Position numbers and translations under genes: made by a program
Source: Pseudomonas migulae NBRC 103157
GTDB lineage: Bacteria; Pseudomonadota; Gammaproteobacteria; Pseudomonadales; Pseudomonadaceae
DNA: 64,000 nucleotides
NCBI RefSeq assembly: GCF_002091715.1
Contig: NZ_BDAG01000018.1
Span: 57,490 to 121,489 of the forward strand
Direction: 5' to 3'
Shown here: one piece after another, positions 17,415 through 28,673 of the stretch
Numbering within the stretch: position 1 is the first letter of the stretch
Layout: each line of letters opens with the position of its first letter
Notes under the pieces: model-generated
Seen by the model: only the letters and a program-made list of their open reading frames with translations
Database searches by the model: none
What the model was told of the DNA's origin: nothing

Positions 17415-17639
17415 CTACTGAGTGACACAACGAGTCGCAGTAGTCTCCCGCGTCACCTGCCCCTCCTCCGCCCGCACATCACCCAGCACGTCGGTTTTTT
17501 CAGACGTTTCACAGGTGCGCTGAGGAATCGGAGGCGGTGCGGCGGGCGGTGGAGGTGGCGGGCTTGCGCAACCGCCAATCAGGGCTGCGCAGAAGGCGAG
17601 CGATAACGGTGTAGAAACGCGTTTCCCAAGACTGTTCAT
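17415..17639 (-). CDS. Small proline-rich lipoprotein
   Basis: A 74-residue protein with a lipoprotein signal: MNSLGKRVSTPLSLAFCAAL then IGGC, so Cys near residue 24 would be lipidated. A poly-proline run (PPPPPPAAPPP) follows directly, then a short polar tail with two more cysteines. The ATG at 17639 follows AGGT at seven bases. It has no recognised family. It is the next minus-strand gene upstream of Ig-like gene C, but gene C's own promoter block lies between them. Confidence 0.65.
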   Translation of the reverse strand: MNSLGKRVSTPLSLAFCAALIGGCASPPPPPPAAPPPIPQRTCETSEKTDVLGDVRAEEGQVTRETTATRCVTQ

Positions 17640-17773
17640 TAGGCTGACCTGCAAAAAATGATGTGCTCATTTTTTGTGACAACAAAACTACGCTGGAAAG
17701 TCCACGATCCGGCCACAGAAAAAACAATGTGTTCTTCCCGCTGAACTGTCAGTCATTTCCTGAGTATGGGAGC

Positions 17774-18010
17774 TCATTGATGCAGGGTGTTGCATTCGAG
17801 TTCGTAGCGCAGCTCTTCAACCAGTGCCTGCACGGCATCCGGGGTGCGTAGCGCTGTTACGCTCAACCCGCTGACCACCAGATCCACCTGCCCCGACACC
17901 GGGTGATAGAGCTTCACCGTCAACGAATGGTCCCCCGTGAGTGTGCACTCACAGGCCAGCGGCGAAAAACTGCGTTCCAGTTGCAGGCGTAATTGCGCCA
18001 GAGAAATCAT
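17774..18010 (-). CDS. DUF1652 domain protein
   Basis: A 78-residue cytoplasmic protein with the pattern of the Pseudomonas-specific DUF1652 family: LAQLRLQLERSFSPLACECT, a central SLTVKLYHP and VDLVVSGLS. Function is unknown. The start at 18010 gives the usual family length. It is flanked by short gaps that contain no clear terminator. Confidence 0.8.
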   Translation of the reverse strand: MISLAQLRLQLERSFSPLACECTLTGDHSLTVKLYHPVSGQVDLVVSGLSVTALRTPDAVQALVEELRYELECNTLHQ

Positions 18011-18186
18011 TGCAATTCACCTTGGCGGCGGCGCATCAAGCAGTGCGCTTTGAACGTAACCATGTGACGGTTCCTTTTCATGTATCGAAGGGTTCGCGAA
18101 GACTCGTATCGCACCCTTGCAGCCTAAGAACCGCCGTGCCCGATCAGAACATCCATTTGCACTGCCTCAACTAGTGCATTTGCACC

Positions 18187-19683
18187 TTAACGCTGCCCCT
18201 TGGGTCGTCTCTCGCCGGAGAACAATCCGCGCTCGCGCGCCCAGACGATGGCCTCGCTGCGACTGTGAACATCGAGCTTGGAATAAACTGTCGACACGTG
18301 ATTACGGACGGTGTTGGGGGCCAGTTTCAGGCGCGCGGCGATTTCCTTGTCGGCGAGGCCTTCGCAGATCAGGCCAAGCACATCGCGCTCCCGGGCTGTC
18401 AGATCAGTGAAGGACACACTGGGCAATTTTGGCGAGTTGACGCTTTTCACATTGGCGAGTTTTTCGATCAGCGTACGGCTGAACCAGGACGCGTCTTTCA
18501 TTACCTCTTCAATCGCCGCCACCAATTCCAGCTCGGTGCGTTTGCGCTCGGTGATGTTCATCAGCACCAGCAGGTAGCAGGGGTTGTCCTGAATGTTCAC
18601 GGTGTCAGCGGAAATCGCGCACTCGATCAGGTCACTGTCTTTCTTGCGTACGCTGACATCGATGCGATCCAGCGTTCCGGTTTTCTCCAGCGTCGCGAAC
18701 AACCGTGCGCGGGCGCTCTTGTCGTGGATGAAATCGATCTCGGCGATGGTCTTGCCGAGCACTTCTTCACTGGGATAGCTGAGCGTTTCGAGAAACGCCT
18801 CATTGACGTCCAGCACCACCTGATCACTGGCGTTGCACACCAGGATCGGCACGGGCGTCAGGCGAAACGCTTTGGCGAACCGTTCTTCACTCTGACGCAG
18901 CGCCACTTCGGCCTTGTGCCGAAGATCCATATCGACGAAGGAAAACAACATGCAGTCTTCATCGTGAAGCTCAAGGGGTTGCCCGGCGACGATCACTTGT
19001 TTGCTACCGCCCTCGGCCACTTTCAGCACGGCCTGCATCTGGGGAATGGTGGTGTGCTCGCGCAAGCGCTCGATCGCCAGGTCTTTCTTTTCCGCGCCCT
19101 CGAGGATGTCCAGCTCATAGGTCGAAACGCCGATGACCTGATCGCGGGTGTAGCCGGTCATTTCCAGAAAACCCGCATTGACCTTGATATAGCGCAAATC
19201 ACTCAGGCGACAGATCACCGCCGGGGCCGGGTTGGCGTTGAAGGTCTTTTCGAAGCGCTGCTCGGCGCTGGCCCACTCGGTGACGTCATCCATGATCAGC
19301 ACCAGCGACTCCGGTTTACCGCCGCTGTCGGCCAGGACCATGCTGCGCACGTTGTGGACCCAGGTACGCTCTTCATCGTCGAGCTGAGTCACTTCCACCA
19401 GCACATCACTGAATGTTTCACCACGCGCCACGCGGTTGATCGGGTAGTTGTCGGCGGCGACCGGATGGTGATTGCGGTAGCGCAAGGCGAAGCGCTTGGC
19501 GTACTCCCGGGCATTGGCGCCCAGGTCGCTGATCCGGCTGACACCGTGCATGGTGAGCGCGGCTTCGTTGGCCCAGAGGAGGGTCTGATCGAGCTCCAGC
19601 AGGATCACGCCGTCAGACAGGCCGGCGATGATCTGCTGCAACTGACGGCGATTGGTTTCGGTGGTCAGGACGTCCTGGCTCAT
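18187..19683 (-). CDS. PAS-domain protein with LuxR-type DNA-binding end
   Basis: A 498-residue cytoplasmic regulator. Three PAS domains are seen at about residues 12-140, 145-260 and 265-390 (ERFAKAFRLTPVPILVCNAS, ILVCNASDQVVLDVNEAFLE). A LuxR/FixJ helix-turn-helix follows at 430-490 (LTARERDVLGLICEGLADKE, APNTVRNHVSTVYSKLDVHS). There is no receiver domain, so it probably senses a ligand or redox state directly through PAS. No partner kinase is adjacent. In the 176-base gap after its end, CATTTGCAC occurs twice near 18150-18184. Confidence 0.85.
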   Translation of the reverse strand: MSQDVLTTETNRRQLQQIIAGLSDGVILLELDQTLLWANEAALTMHGVSRISDLGANAREYAKRFALRYRNHHPVAADNYPINRVARGETFSDVLVEVTQLDDEERTWVHNVRSMVLADSGGKPESLVLIMDDVTEWASAEQRFEKTFNANPAPAVICRLSDLRYIKVNAGFLEMTGYTRDQVIGVSTYELDILEGAEKKDLAIERLREHTTIPQMQAVLKVAEGGSKQVIVAGQPLELHDEDCMLFSFVDMDLRHKAEVALRQSEERFAKAFRLTPVPILVCNASDQVVLDVNEAFLETLSYPSEEVLGKTIAEIDFIHDKSARARLFATLEKTGTLDRIDVSVRKKDSDLIECAISADTVNIQDNPCYLLVLMNITERKRTELELVAAIEEVMKDASWFSRTLIEKLANVKSVNSPKLPSVSFTDLTARERDVLGLICEGLADKEIAARLKLAPNTVRNHVSTVYSKLDVHSRSEAIVWARERGLFSGERRPKGQR

Positions 19684-19770
19684 TGGATCTCCACAATTCT
19701 GATCGCGCCAACCTGTGGCGCTCTGTGAAGATTACGACCGCGAGGGATTGTGATCGTGCAGAAGGAGCTC

Positions 19771-19871
19771 AAAAGATCGCAGCCTTCGCCAGCTCCTACG
19801 AGGTGCGTACACCCTTAAATTCCGTGGTTGTACGCGATCAATGCAGGAGCTGCCGAAGGCTGCGATCTTTT
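19771..19871. repeat. Long inverted repeat of a different REP family (GATCGCAGCCTTCG type)
   Basis: AAAAGATCGCAGCCTTCGCC and then AGCTCCTAC faces GCAGGAGCTGCCGAAGGCTG and then CGATCTTTT. Arms are about 28 bases with few mismatches. The core differs from the common GTAGGAGCCGGC REP, so it is a separate subfamily. The A/T ends could also make it a two-way terminator. Confidence 0.75.
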
Positions 19872-19876
19872 GATTT

Positions 19877-21160
19877 TCATGCCGCCAGTTGCCCTCCGGC
19901 AATCGCCGCCGACGCCGCCAGCATCGCCCGCAACAACACCGCACACCCTGCCGCCAGATCATCCGGTGCTGCGTTTTCGATTTCGTTGTGGCTGATACCG
20001 CCTTCGCACGGTACGAAGATCATTCCGGCCGGGCCGAGTTCGGCGAGGAAGATTGCGTCGTGCCCTGCTCCGCTGACGATGTCCATGTGCGTCAAGCCCA
20101 GCCCTTGGGCCGCACCGCGCACGGCTTCGACGCAGCCTTTGTCGAAGTACAGCGGCGGGAAGTCGGCGGTGGGTGTCAATTCGAAGGTCAGGCCGTGTTC
20201 TTCGCAGGTGTTTTCGATCACTTCTCGGACTTCGGCGATCATCGAATCCAGGCGTGCCGGTTCCAGATGACGGAAGTCCAGGGTCATGCGCACTTCGCCG
20301 GGGATGACGTTGCGCGAGCCGGGATAGGCTTGCAGGCAACCGACGGTGCCGCAGGCGTGAGGTTGATGGCCGAGGGCGGCGCGGTTGACGGCCCCGACGA
20401 TCACGGCGGCGCCGACCAGTGCGTCCTTGCGCAGGTGCATCGGGGTCGGGCCGGCGTGGGCTTCGACACCGCGCAGTTTCAGGTCGAACCATTTCTGGCC
20501 GAGAGCCCCCATCACCACGCCGATGGTTTTGCGTTCGTCCTCAAGGATCGGGCCTTGTTCGATGTGGGCTTCAAAATAGGCGCCGACCGCATGGCCGCTG
20601 ACCTGACGCGGACCGGCATAGCCAATCGCGTTCAGTGCCTCGCCTACGGTGATGCCTTCGGCGTCGACCTTGGCCAGGGTTTCCTCAAGGGTGAATTTTT
20701 CCGCGAACACGCCGGAGCCCATCATGCAGGGGGCGAAGCGCGAGCCTTCTTCGTTGGTCCAGACCACCACTTCCAGCGGCGCTTCGGTTTCCACGCCGAG
20801 GTCGTTGAGGGTGCGCAGTACCTCGACGCCGGCGAGCACGCCGAAGCAGCCGTCGAACTTGCCGCCGGTGGGTTGGGTGTCAATGTGGCTGCCGGTCATT
20901 ACCGGTGGCAGGTTCGGATTGCGGCCGGGGCGGCGGGCGAAGATGTTGCCGACGGCGTCGATGCTGACGGTGCAGCCGGCCTCCTCGCACCACTTGACGA
21001 AGATATCGCGGGCCTGACGATCGAGGTCAGTCAGTGCCAGGCGACAGACACCGCCCTTGACGGTGGCGCCGAGCCTGGCCAGGTCCATGAGCGACTGCCA
21101 CAGGCGGTCACGGTTGATGTGCTGATGGGTGGATTGCAGAACGTCTGTGGCAGCGTTCAT
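19877..21160 (-). CDS. Zn-dependent M20 amidohydrolase (N-carbamoyl-beta-alanine/allantoate type)
   Basis: A 427-residue metal-dependent hydrolase of the HyuC/AllC branch. The metal-site motif GSHIDTQPTGGKFDGCFGVL (His, Asp) is followed by TNEEGSRF with the catalytic Glu pair, and a late His in EGGISHNEIE. In this context the most likely job is beta-ureidopropionase, the last step of reductive uracil and thymine breakdown, giving beta-alanine, CO2 and ammonia. It lies downstream of the nucleobase permease on the same strand with a REP pair between them. Allantoate amidohydrolase is the alternative, but no other purine-pathway gene is present. Confidence 0.87.
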   Translation of the reverse strand: MNAATDVLQSTHQHINRDRLWQSLMDLARLGATVKGGVCRLALTDLDRQARDIFVKWCEEAGCTVSIDAVGNIFARRPGRNPNLPPVMTGSHIDTQPTGGKFDGCFGVLAGVEVLRTLNDLGVETEAPLEVVVWTNEEGSRFAPCMMGSGVFAEKFTLEETLAKVDAEGITVGEALNAIGYAGPRQVSGHAVGAYFEAHIEQGPILEDERKTIGVVMGALGQKWFDLKLRGVEAHAGPTPMHLRKDALVGAAVIVGAVNRAALGHQPHACGTVGCLQAYPGSRNVIPGEVRMTLDFRHLEPARLDSMIAEVREVIENTCEEHGLTFELTPTADFPPLYFDKGCVEAVRGAAQGLGLTHMDIVSGAGHDAIFLAELGPAGMIFVPCEGGISHNEIENAAPDDLAAGCAVLLRAMLAASAAIAGGQLAA

Positions 21161-21225
21161 GGTGATCTCCTCAGGCAGTTGTTATAGGTTTTTCAGGCAA
21201 TTCTCGGGTGTGTTCGAGGCCGTCA

Positions 21226-21314
21226 TCGCGGGCAAGCCCGCTCCCACAGTGGATCAAGTGCTCCCAAATTTTGTGTACGACCTCAATCCCTGTGGGAGCG
21301 GGCTTGCTCGCGAA
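21226..21314. repeat. REP pair, GTGGGAGCGGGCTTGCTCGCGA type
   Basis: Inverted units (GGCAAGCCCGCTCCCACAG and TGTGGGAGCGGGCTTGCTCG) between the permease and amidohydrolase genes, hence probably inside their transcript. Confidence 0.88.
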
Positions 21315-21325
21315 GGGGCCATCCG

Positions 21326-22810
21326 TCACACCGGAGATTTCGCGACTGATGGATTAGGCCGCACCGAGCACAACCCGTAATAAATCAACCCGCCCAGCGC
21401 CGAGCCAGTGAACCACCCATAGCTGTAAAACCAGCTGAACGCATCGCTGCCCAGCGACAGCAGCGTCAACACCACCGGCACGCCGAATGCGATAAACCCG
21501 AACCAGTTCCATGCCGGATACACGTCATCGCGATAAAGCCCGGCCAGGTCCAGTTGCTGTTTCTTGATCAGGAAATAATCCACCACCATGATCCCGGCGA
21601 TCGGGCCGAGCAGGCTGGAATAACCCAGCAGCCAGTTCGAATAGACCGTTTCCAGGCTCACGTCCGAGACAATCAACCCAAGCTTTTTCAGCAGCTCATG
21701 GGCCATCAGCACCAGTCCCACCAGCCCCGTCAGCAACACCGCTTTGGTGCGGTTGATCACCTTCGGCGCGATGTTCTGGAAATCGTTGGTCGGCGAAACA
21801 ATGTTGGCGGCGGTGTTGGTGGAGAGCGTGGCAATGATGATCAGCGCCATGGCCAGCGCGACCCAGACCGGGCTCTGGATATGGCCGATCAGCGTGACCG
21901 GGTCAGACACGGTCACGCCCACCAGTTTCACCGACGCGGCGGTCATCACCACGCCCAGCGAGGCGAACAGGAACATGGTCAGCGGCAGGCCGATGATCTG
22001 CCCGACAATCTGGTCCTTCTGGCTTTTGGCGTAGCGGCTGAAGTCCGGGATGTTCAGCGACAACGTGGCCCAGAACCCGACCATCGCGGTCAACCCGGCG
22101 GCGAAGTAACTGACCACGCTGGCGCCTTCCGGGCGTTTGGCCGGGATCGCCAGCAGCTCGGTCATCGACACGTTCGGCATGGCCCAGACCAGCAATCCGA
22201 CACCCACCAGCACCAACAGCGGCGCGGAAAGCGTTTCCAGCCATTTGATCGACTCGGCGCCGCGAATCACCACCCACAGGTTCAGGGCCCAGAACACCAT
22301 GAAACCGATCACTTCGCCGGTGCCGCCGAGGGATTTCCAGCCCTCGAAGACCGAGCCCAGAAACAGGTGAATCGCCAGCCCGCCAAACATCGTCTGGATG
22401 CCAAACCAGCCACACGCCACCAAGGCACGAATCAGGCAGGGAATGTTGGAGCCCAGGATGCCGAATGACGATCGAAGCAATACAGGAAACGGGATGCCGT
22501 ATTTGGTGCCGGGGAAAGCGTTCAATGTCAGCGGGATCAACACAATGATGTTGGCGAACAGAATCGCTACCAGCGCTTCACCGACCGTCAGGCCGAAATA
22601 GGCGGTCAGCACCCCGCCGAGGGTGTAGGTCGGCACACAGATCGCCATCCCGACCCACAGCGCGGTGATGTGCCATTTGTTCCAGGTTCGTTCGCGCACC
22701 TTGGTCGGTGCCATGTCGTGGTTATAACGGGGACTGTCTAGGACGTCGCTGCCGGCTTCGAGCTCGAACAAGCCGTCGCGCTCGGTCACTTGCGATCTGA
22801 TCTGTTGCAT
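21326..22810 (-). CDS. NCS1-family nucleobase:cation symporter
   Basis: A 494-residue inner membrane permease with about twelve hydrophobic segments. The N-terminal NHDMAPTKVRERTWNKWHIT-like region and the first helix (ALWVGMAICVPTYTLGGVLT) match the NCS-1 family (uracil, allantoin, hydantoin or cytosine carriers). Given its neighbours it most likely imports uracil, thymine or dihydropyrimidines. The start at 22810 (MQQIRSQVTERDGLFELEAG) is the family's usual position. It is divergent from the dihydropyrimidinase gene across a 550-base regulatory gap. Confidence 0.88.
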   Translation of the reverse strand: MQQIRSQVTERDGLFELEAGSDVLDSPRYNHDMAPTKVRERTWNKWHITALWVGMAICVPTYTLGGVLTAYFGLTVGEALVAILFANIIVLIPLTLNAFPGTKYGIPFPVLLRSSFGILGSNIPCLIRALVACGWFGIQTMFGGLAIHLFLGSVFEGWKSLGGTGEVIGFMVFWALNLWVVIRGAESIKWLETLSAPLLVLVGVGLLVWAMPNVSMTELLAIPAKRPEGASVVSYFAAGLTAMVGFWATLSLNIPDFSRYAKSQKDQIVGQIIGLPLTMFLFASLGVVMTAASVKLVGVTVSDPVTLIGHIQSPVWVALAMALIIIATLSTNTAANIVSPTNDFQNIAPKVINRTKAVLLTGLVGLVLMAHELLKKLGLIVSDVSLETVYSNWLLGYSSLLGPIAGIMVVDYFLIKKQQLDLAGLYRDDVYPAWNWFGFIAFGVPVVLTLLSLGSDAFSWFYSYGWFTGSALGGLIYYGLCSVRPNPSVAKSPV

Positions 22811-24802
<1,992 letters not shown>

Positions 24803-24819
24803 GATCGAGGCCTTCGGCC

Positions 24820-24887
24820 CATCGCCAGCAAGCCGGCTCCCACAGTTGAAATGCATTCCCCTGTAGGAGCCGGCTTGCTGCGATCGC
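24820..24887. repeat. REP pair between hydA and preT
   Basis: CATCGCCAGCAAGCCGGCTC then CCACAG faces TGTAGGAGCCGGCTTGCTGC. It lies inside the presumed hydA-preT-preA transcript. Confidence 0.85.
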
Positions 24888-24957
24888 GTAGACACAGACG
24901 ACACAAAAACCAATGCCCACCAGAGGCAGTTACCTCAATAACCGTGAGGGCAACACC

Positions 24958-26325
24958 GTGATCAAGACCCTGAAGCACCTCCCGCATCCCTACGAGAATG
25001 CGGCCGCCCTCGCCGGCCATTTCACCGATCTGGCGCCACCGCTCAACGACCGCCAGGCGCACCTGGAAGCCTCGCGCTGCCTGTATTGCTACGACGCGCC
25101 GTGCGTGAATGCCTGTCCGAGCGACATCGACATTCCCTCGTTCATCCGCAATATCCATCAGGACAACGTGCAAGGCGCAGCGCAGAAAATCCTCTCGGCG
25201 AACATTCTCGGCGGCAGTTGCGCCCGGGTCTGCCCGACGGAAATCCTTTGCCAGCAAGCCTGCGTGCGCAACAACGCCCATGAATGCGCACCGGTGTTGA
25301 TCGGCCTGTTGCAGCGCTACGCCGTGGACAACGCGCACTTCAGCGAACACCCCTTCCCTCGCGCCGCAGCCACCGGCAAACGCATCGCCGTGGTCGGTGC
25401 CGGGCCGGCCGGTTTGTCCTGCGCTCATCGCAGCGCTATGCACGGGCATGACGTGGTGATTTTCGAAGCGCGGGAAAAGGCAGGCGGCCTCAACGAATAC
25501 GGGATCGCCAAGTACAAACTGGTGGACGATTACGCGCAGAAGGAACTCGATTTCCTGCTGCAGATCGGTGGCATCGAAATCCGTCACGGGCAGAAACTCG
25601 GTGAAAACCTGACCCTCGGCGAACTGCATCAACAATTCGACGCAGTGTTCCTCGGACTTGGCCTCAACGCCAGCAAACAGCTTGGGCTGGCCCACGAAGA
25701 TGCGCCGGGCTTGCTCGCCGCCACCGAGTACATCCGCGAATTGCGCCAGGCCGATGATCTGACACAACTGCCTTTGGCCGATCATTGCATCGTCCTCGGT
25801 GCCGGTAACACCGCCATCGACATGGCCGTGCAAATGGCCCGCCTCGGCGCGCATGACGTGAATCTGGTGTATCGCCGCGGTGCCGAGGACATGGGCGCCA
25901 CCCACCACGAACAAGACATCGCCAAAGCCAATCAGGTGCGCTTGCTGACATGGGCGCAACCCGAAGAAGTGCTGCTCGACGATCAAGGCAACGTGCGTGG
26001 CATGCGCTTCGCTCGCACACACCTGGTGGAAGGTCGACTGCAAACCACTGGCGAAACCTTCGAACTGGCCGCCGATGCAATCTTCAAAGCCATCGGCCAG
26101 GCGTTCGATTCAAGCGCCCTTGTCGATCCGCTGGCGCGCGAACTCAAGCGTCAGGGCGATCGGATTCAGGTCGATGAACAGCTGCGCACAAGCATTGCAG
26201 GCGTGTATGCCGGCGGTGACTGCACCAACCTCGATCAGGACCTCACCGTGCAGGCGGTGCAGCACGGCAAGCTGGCGGCCGAGGCCATCAACGCTCAACT
26301 GATGCTCAACGTGGAGGCTGCGTAA
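24958..26325 (+). CDS. preT: NAD-dependent dihydropyrimidine dehydrogenase subunit PreT
   Basis: A 455-residue flavin/iron-sulfur subunit that passes electrons between NAD(P)H and PreA for reduction of uracil or thymine. The N-terminal iron-sulfur cysteines are in CLYCYDAPCVNACP and CARVCPTEILCQQACV. The FAD motif is VVGAGPAGLSCA (about residues 138-149), and a second dinucleotide motif is VLGAGNTAIDMAV. It resembles the N-terminal half of eukaryotic DPD and glutamate synthase small subunit. The GTG at 24958 is chosen because GTGAGGG stands seven bases upstream; the ATG at 24913 would add an unconserved leader. Its stop codon touches the preA ATG. Confidence 0.93.
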   Translation: MIKTLKHLPHPYENAAALAGHFTDLAPPLNDRQAHLEASRCLYCYDAPCVNACPSDIDIPSFIRNIHQDNVQGAAQKILSANILGGSCARVCPTEILCQQACVRNNAHECAPVLIGLLQRYAVDNAHFSEHPFPRAAATGKRIAVVGAGPAGLSCAHRSAMHGHDVVIFEAREKAGGLNEYGIAKYKLVDDYAQKELDFLLQIGGIEIRHGQKLGENLTLGELHQQFDAVFLGLGLNASKQLGLAHEDAPGLLAATEYIRELRQADDLTQLPLADHCIVLGAGNTAIDMAVQMARLGAHDVNLVYRRGAEDMGATHHEQDIAKANQVRLLTWAQPEEVLLDDQGNVRGMRFARTHLVEGRLQTTGETFELAADAIFKAIGQAFDSSALVDPLARELKRQGDRIQVDEQLRTSIAGVYAGGDCTNLDQDLTVQAVQHGKLAAEAINAQLMLNVEAA

Positions 26326-27600
26326 ATGGCCGATCTTTCGATTGTCTTCGCCGGCATCAAATCCCCCAACCCGTTCTGGCTCGCTTCCGCGCCACCGACC
26401 GACAAAGCCTACAACGTGGTCCGCGCTTTCGAAGCCGGTTGGGGTGGCGTGGTCTGGAAAACCCTGGGTGAAGACCCGGCAGCGGTCAACGTGTCGTCGC
26501 GCTACTCGGCGCACTTCGGGGCCAACCGTGAAGTGTTGGGTTTCAACAACATCGAGCTGATCACCGACCGCTCGCTGGAGATCAACCTGCGGGAAATCAC
26601 CCAGGTCAAAAAGGACTGGCCGGACCGGGCGCTGATCGTGTCGTTGATGGTGCCCTGCGTCGAAGAATCCTGGAAACACATTCTGCCACTGGTGGAAGCC
26701 ACCGGTGCCGATGGCATCGAACTGAATTTCGGCTGCCCCCACGGCATGCCGGAACGAGGCATGGGCGCGGCAGTCGGTCAGGTGCCGGAGTATGTCGAAC
26801 AGGTCACGCGCTGGTGCAAGACGTATTGCTCGCTGCCGGTGATCGTCAAGCTCACGCCGAACATCACCGACATCCGCGTCGCTGCCCGTGCGGCCCATCG
26901 CGGTGGTGCCGATGCGGTGTCGCTGATCAACACGATCAACTCGATCACCAGCGTCAACCTCGAGCGTATGGTCGCCAACCCCACTGTCGGCAGTCAAAGC
27001 ACCCACGGCGGTTATTGCGGTTCGGCGGTGAAGCCGATTGCGCTGAACATGGTCGCCGAGATCGCCCGCGATCCCCAGACGCAAGGCCTGCCGATCTCCG
27101 GCATCGGCGGCATCGGCAACTGGCGTGACGCAGCGGAATTCATCGCGTTGGGCAGCGGCTCGGTGCAGGTGTGCACGGCGGCGATGTTGCATGGTTTCCG
27201 CATTGTCGAAGAGATGAAGGACGGTTTGTCACGCTGGATGGACAGTCAGGGTTACGCCAGCGTGTCGGAATTTTCCGGGCGCGCGGTGGCCAATACCACC
27301 GACTGGAAGTACCTGGACATCAACTATCAGGTGATTGCGAAGATTGACCAGGAGGCGTGTATCGGGTGCGGGCGTTGCCATATCGCCTGCGAAGACACTT
27401 CCCATCAGGCGGTGTCCAGCGTCAGGCAGGCGGACGGCACGCATAAATATGAAGTGATCGATGAAGAGTGTGTGGGCTGCAATTTGTGCCAGATCACTTG
27501 CCCGGTACAGGACTGCATCGAGATGGTGCCGATGGAGAACGGGAAGCCGTTTCTGGATTGGAATCATGATCCGCGCAATCCCTACCATGTAGCTGTTTGA
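26326..27600 (+). CDS. preA: NAD-dependent dihydropyrimidine dehydrogenase subunit PreA
   Basis: A 424-residue FMN and iron-sulfur subunit carrying the pyrimidine site. The dihydroorotate-dehydrogenase-like barrel covers about residues 1-310 (NPFWLASAPPTD, ELNFGCPHGMPERGMGAAVG with the active-site region, INTINS). Two C-terminal 4Fe-4S clusters follow: CIGCGRCHIACEDTSHQAV and CVGCNLCQITCPVQDCIEM. It starts on the base after the preT stop codon, so the two subunits are made together. Together with hydA and the amidohydrolase it completes the three-step reductive route. Confidence 0.95.
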   Translation: MADLSIVFAGIKSPNPFWLASAPPTDKAYNVVRAFEAGWGGVVWKTLGEDPAAVNVSSRYSAHFGANREVLGFNNIELITDRSLEINLREITQVKKDWPDRALIVSLMVPCVEESWKHILPLVEATGADGIELNFGCPHGMPERGMGAAVGQVPEYVEQVTRWCKTYCSLPVIVKLTPNITDIRVAARAAHRGGADAVSLINTINSITSVNLERMVANPTVGSQSTHGGYCGSAVKPIALNMVAEIARDPQTQGLPISGIGGIGNWRDAAEFIALGSGSVQVCTAAMLHGFRIVEEMKDGLSRWMDSQGYASVSEFSGRAVANTTDWKYLDINYQVIAKIDQEACIGCGRCHIACEDTSHQAVSSVRQADGTHKYEVIDEECVGCNLCQITCPVQDCIEMVPMENGKPFLDWNHDPRNPYHVAV

Positions 27601-27624
27601 GTCCGGCGGTGCCTGAGCTGGCGC

Positions 27625-27719
27625 CTTCGCGAGCAAGCCCGCTCCCACATTTGATCTCCAGCGAACACAGCATTTGTGTACGACAGCAATCAAATGTGGG
27701 AGCGGGTTTGCTCGCGAGG
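27625..27719. repeat. REP pair, GTGGGAGCGGGCTTGCTCGCGA type
   Basis: CTTCGCGAGCAAGCCCGCTC then CCAC faces GTGGGAGCGGGTTTGCTCGC. It separates the convergent preA and RutR-like genes. Confidence 0.88.
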
Positions 27720-27742
27720 GGCCGGCAGCACCACTGAAATCC

Positions 27743-28363
27743 TCAAGGTTCTAGACCGATCCCCCGCAAAATCACACTCGTCACCGTCTGCACCGCCCTC
27801 TCAAACTGCATGTCCGACAGCGGCTGGTGATCGTTCAGGATGTTCACCTGATGATCAAAGTCAGCGTAATGCTGGGTCGAGGCCCAGATCATGTACAGCA
27901 GGCTTGAAGGCTCCACCGGCAGAATGCGTTTGTCGTCCACCCACTGACGAATTTTCGCCTCTTTCATCTTGGCCCAGTCGTACAGGCTGGCGTCCAGCGC
28001 GACACCCAACGTCGGCGCGCCATGGATGATTTCGTTGGCCCAGACTTTCGAGCCGTAAGGCCGGCTGCGGGAGTGGTTCATCTTGGCGCGGATGTAGCTG
28101 CTGAGCACGACGCGCGGGTCATCGAACATCTCGAAACACAAGGCGTCCTGCTTCCACACCTCAAGCAAATCGAACAGCACGGCGCTGTACAACTCGGTCT
28201 TGGTACTGAAGTAGTAATGCAGGTTGGAACGCGGCAGTTGCACTTCGGCGGCGATGTCGGCCATGGCGGTACCACCGAAACCTTTTTCGGCAAAGACCTT
28301 TTCGGCCCCGAGCAGGATTTTCTCGACGTTACTGCGGCGAATCTCGATCTTGTGATTGCCCAT
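27743..28363 (-). CDS. RutR-like TetR-family regulator
   Basis: A 206-residue regulator. The DNA-binding part spans residues 12-58 (ILLGAEKVFAEKGFGGTAMA, LHYYFSTKTELYSAVLFDLL). The C-terminal half has YMIWASTQHYADFDHQVNIL, nearly the same as the segment FMIWASTQHYADFAPQVEAV in E. coli RutR, the uracil/thymine-responsive regulator. GGGAG precedes the ATG at 28363. It is convergent with preA and probably controls the pyrimidine-degradation genes, given the RutR-type half site in their promoter gap. Confidence 0.85.
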   Translation of the reverse strand: MGNHKIEIRRSNVEKILLGAEKVFAEKGFGGTAMADIAAEVQLPRSNLHYYFSTKTELYSAVLFDLLEVWKQDALCFEMFDDPRVVLSSYIRAKMNHSRSRPYGSKVWANEIIHGAPTLGVALDASLYDWAKMKEAKIRQWVDDKRILPVEPSSLLYMIWASTQHYADFDHQVNILNDHQPLSDMQFERAVQTVTSVILRGIGLEP

Positions 28364-28450
28364 GAGGGCTCCCTGACAACAGCGTTGCTCAAGACTAACA
28401 TCCGCTCTACATCGCGGCGACAGAGGAAAACGAAACTTCGTACGCCCCCG

Positions 28451-28538
28451 GTGGGAGCGGGCTTGCTCGCGAAGAGGTCATCACATTCAACATCTTTGCT
28501 GCCTGGCCCACCGCTTTCGCGAGCAAGCCCGCTCTCAC
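28451..28538. repeat. REP pair
   Basis: GTGGGAGCGGGCTTGCTCGC faces GCGAGCAAGCCCGCTCTCAC in the 310-base gap between the RutR-like and OprD-type genes. Confidence 0.88.
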
Positions 28539-28673
28539 GGTGTTATACGTGCGCTCAAGTCATCGTATAACTTCTAATTGACAATTCGTGAAACCCTCGC
28601 AAATAATCGCCGCAATGTTGTACGACGACGTATGACGACAATAAAAACAACAAGAAACATCGGGAGCGTCACA

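Noticed and set aside
18265..19728. A 487-codon plus-strand frame
   Set aside because: It is the shadow of the PAS-LuxR gene on the other strand.
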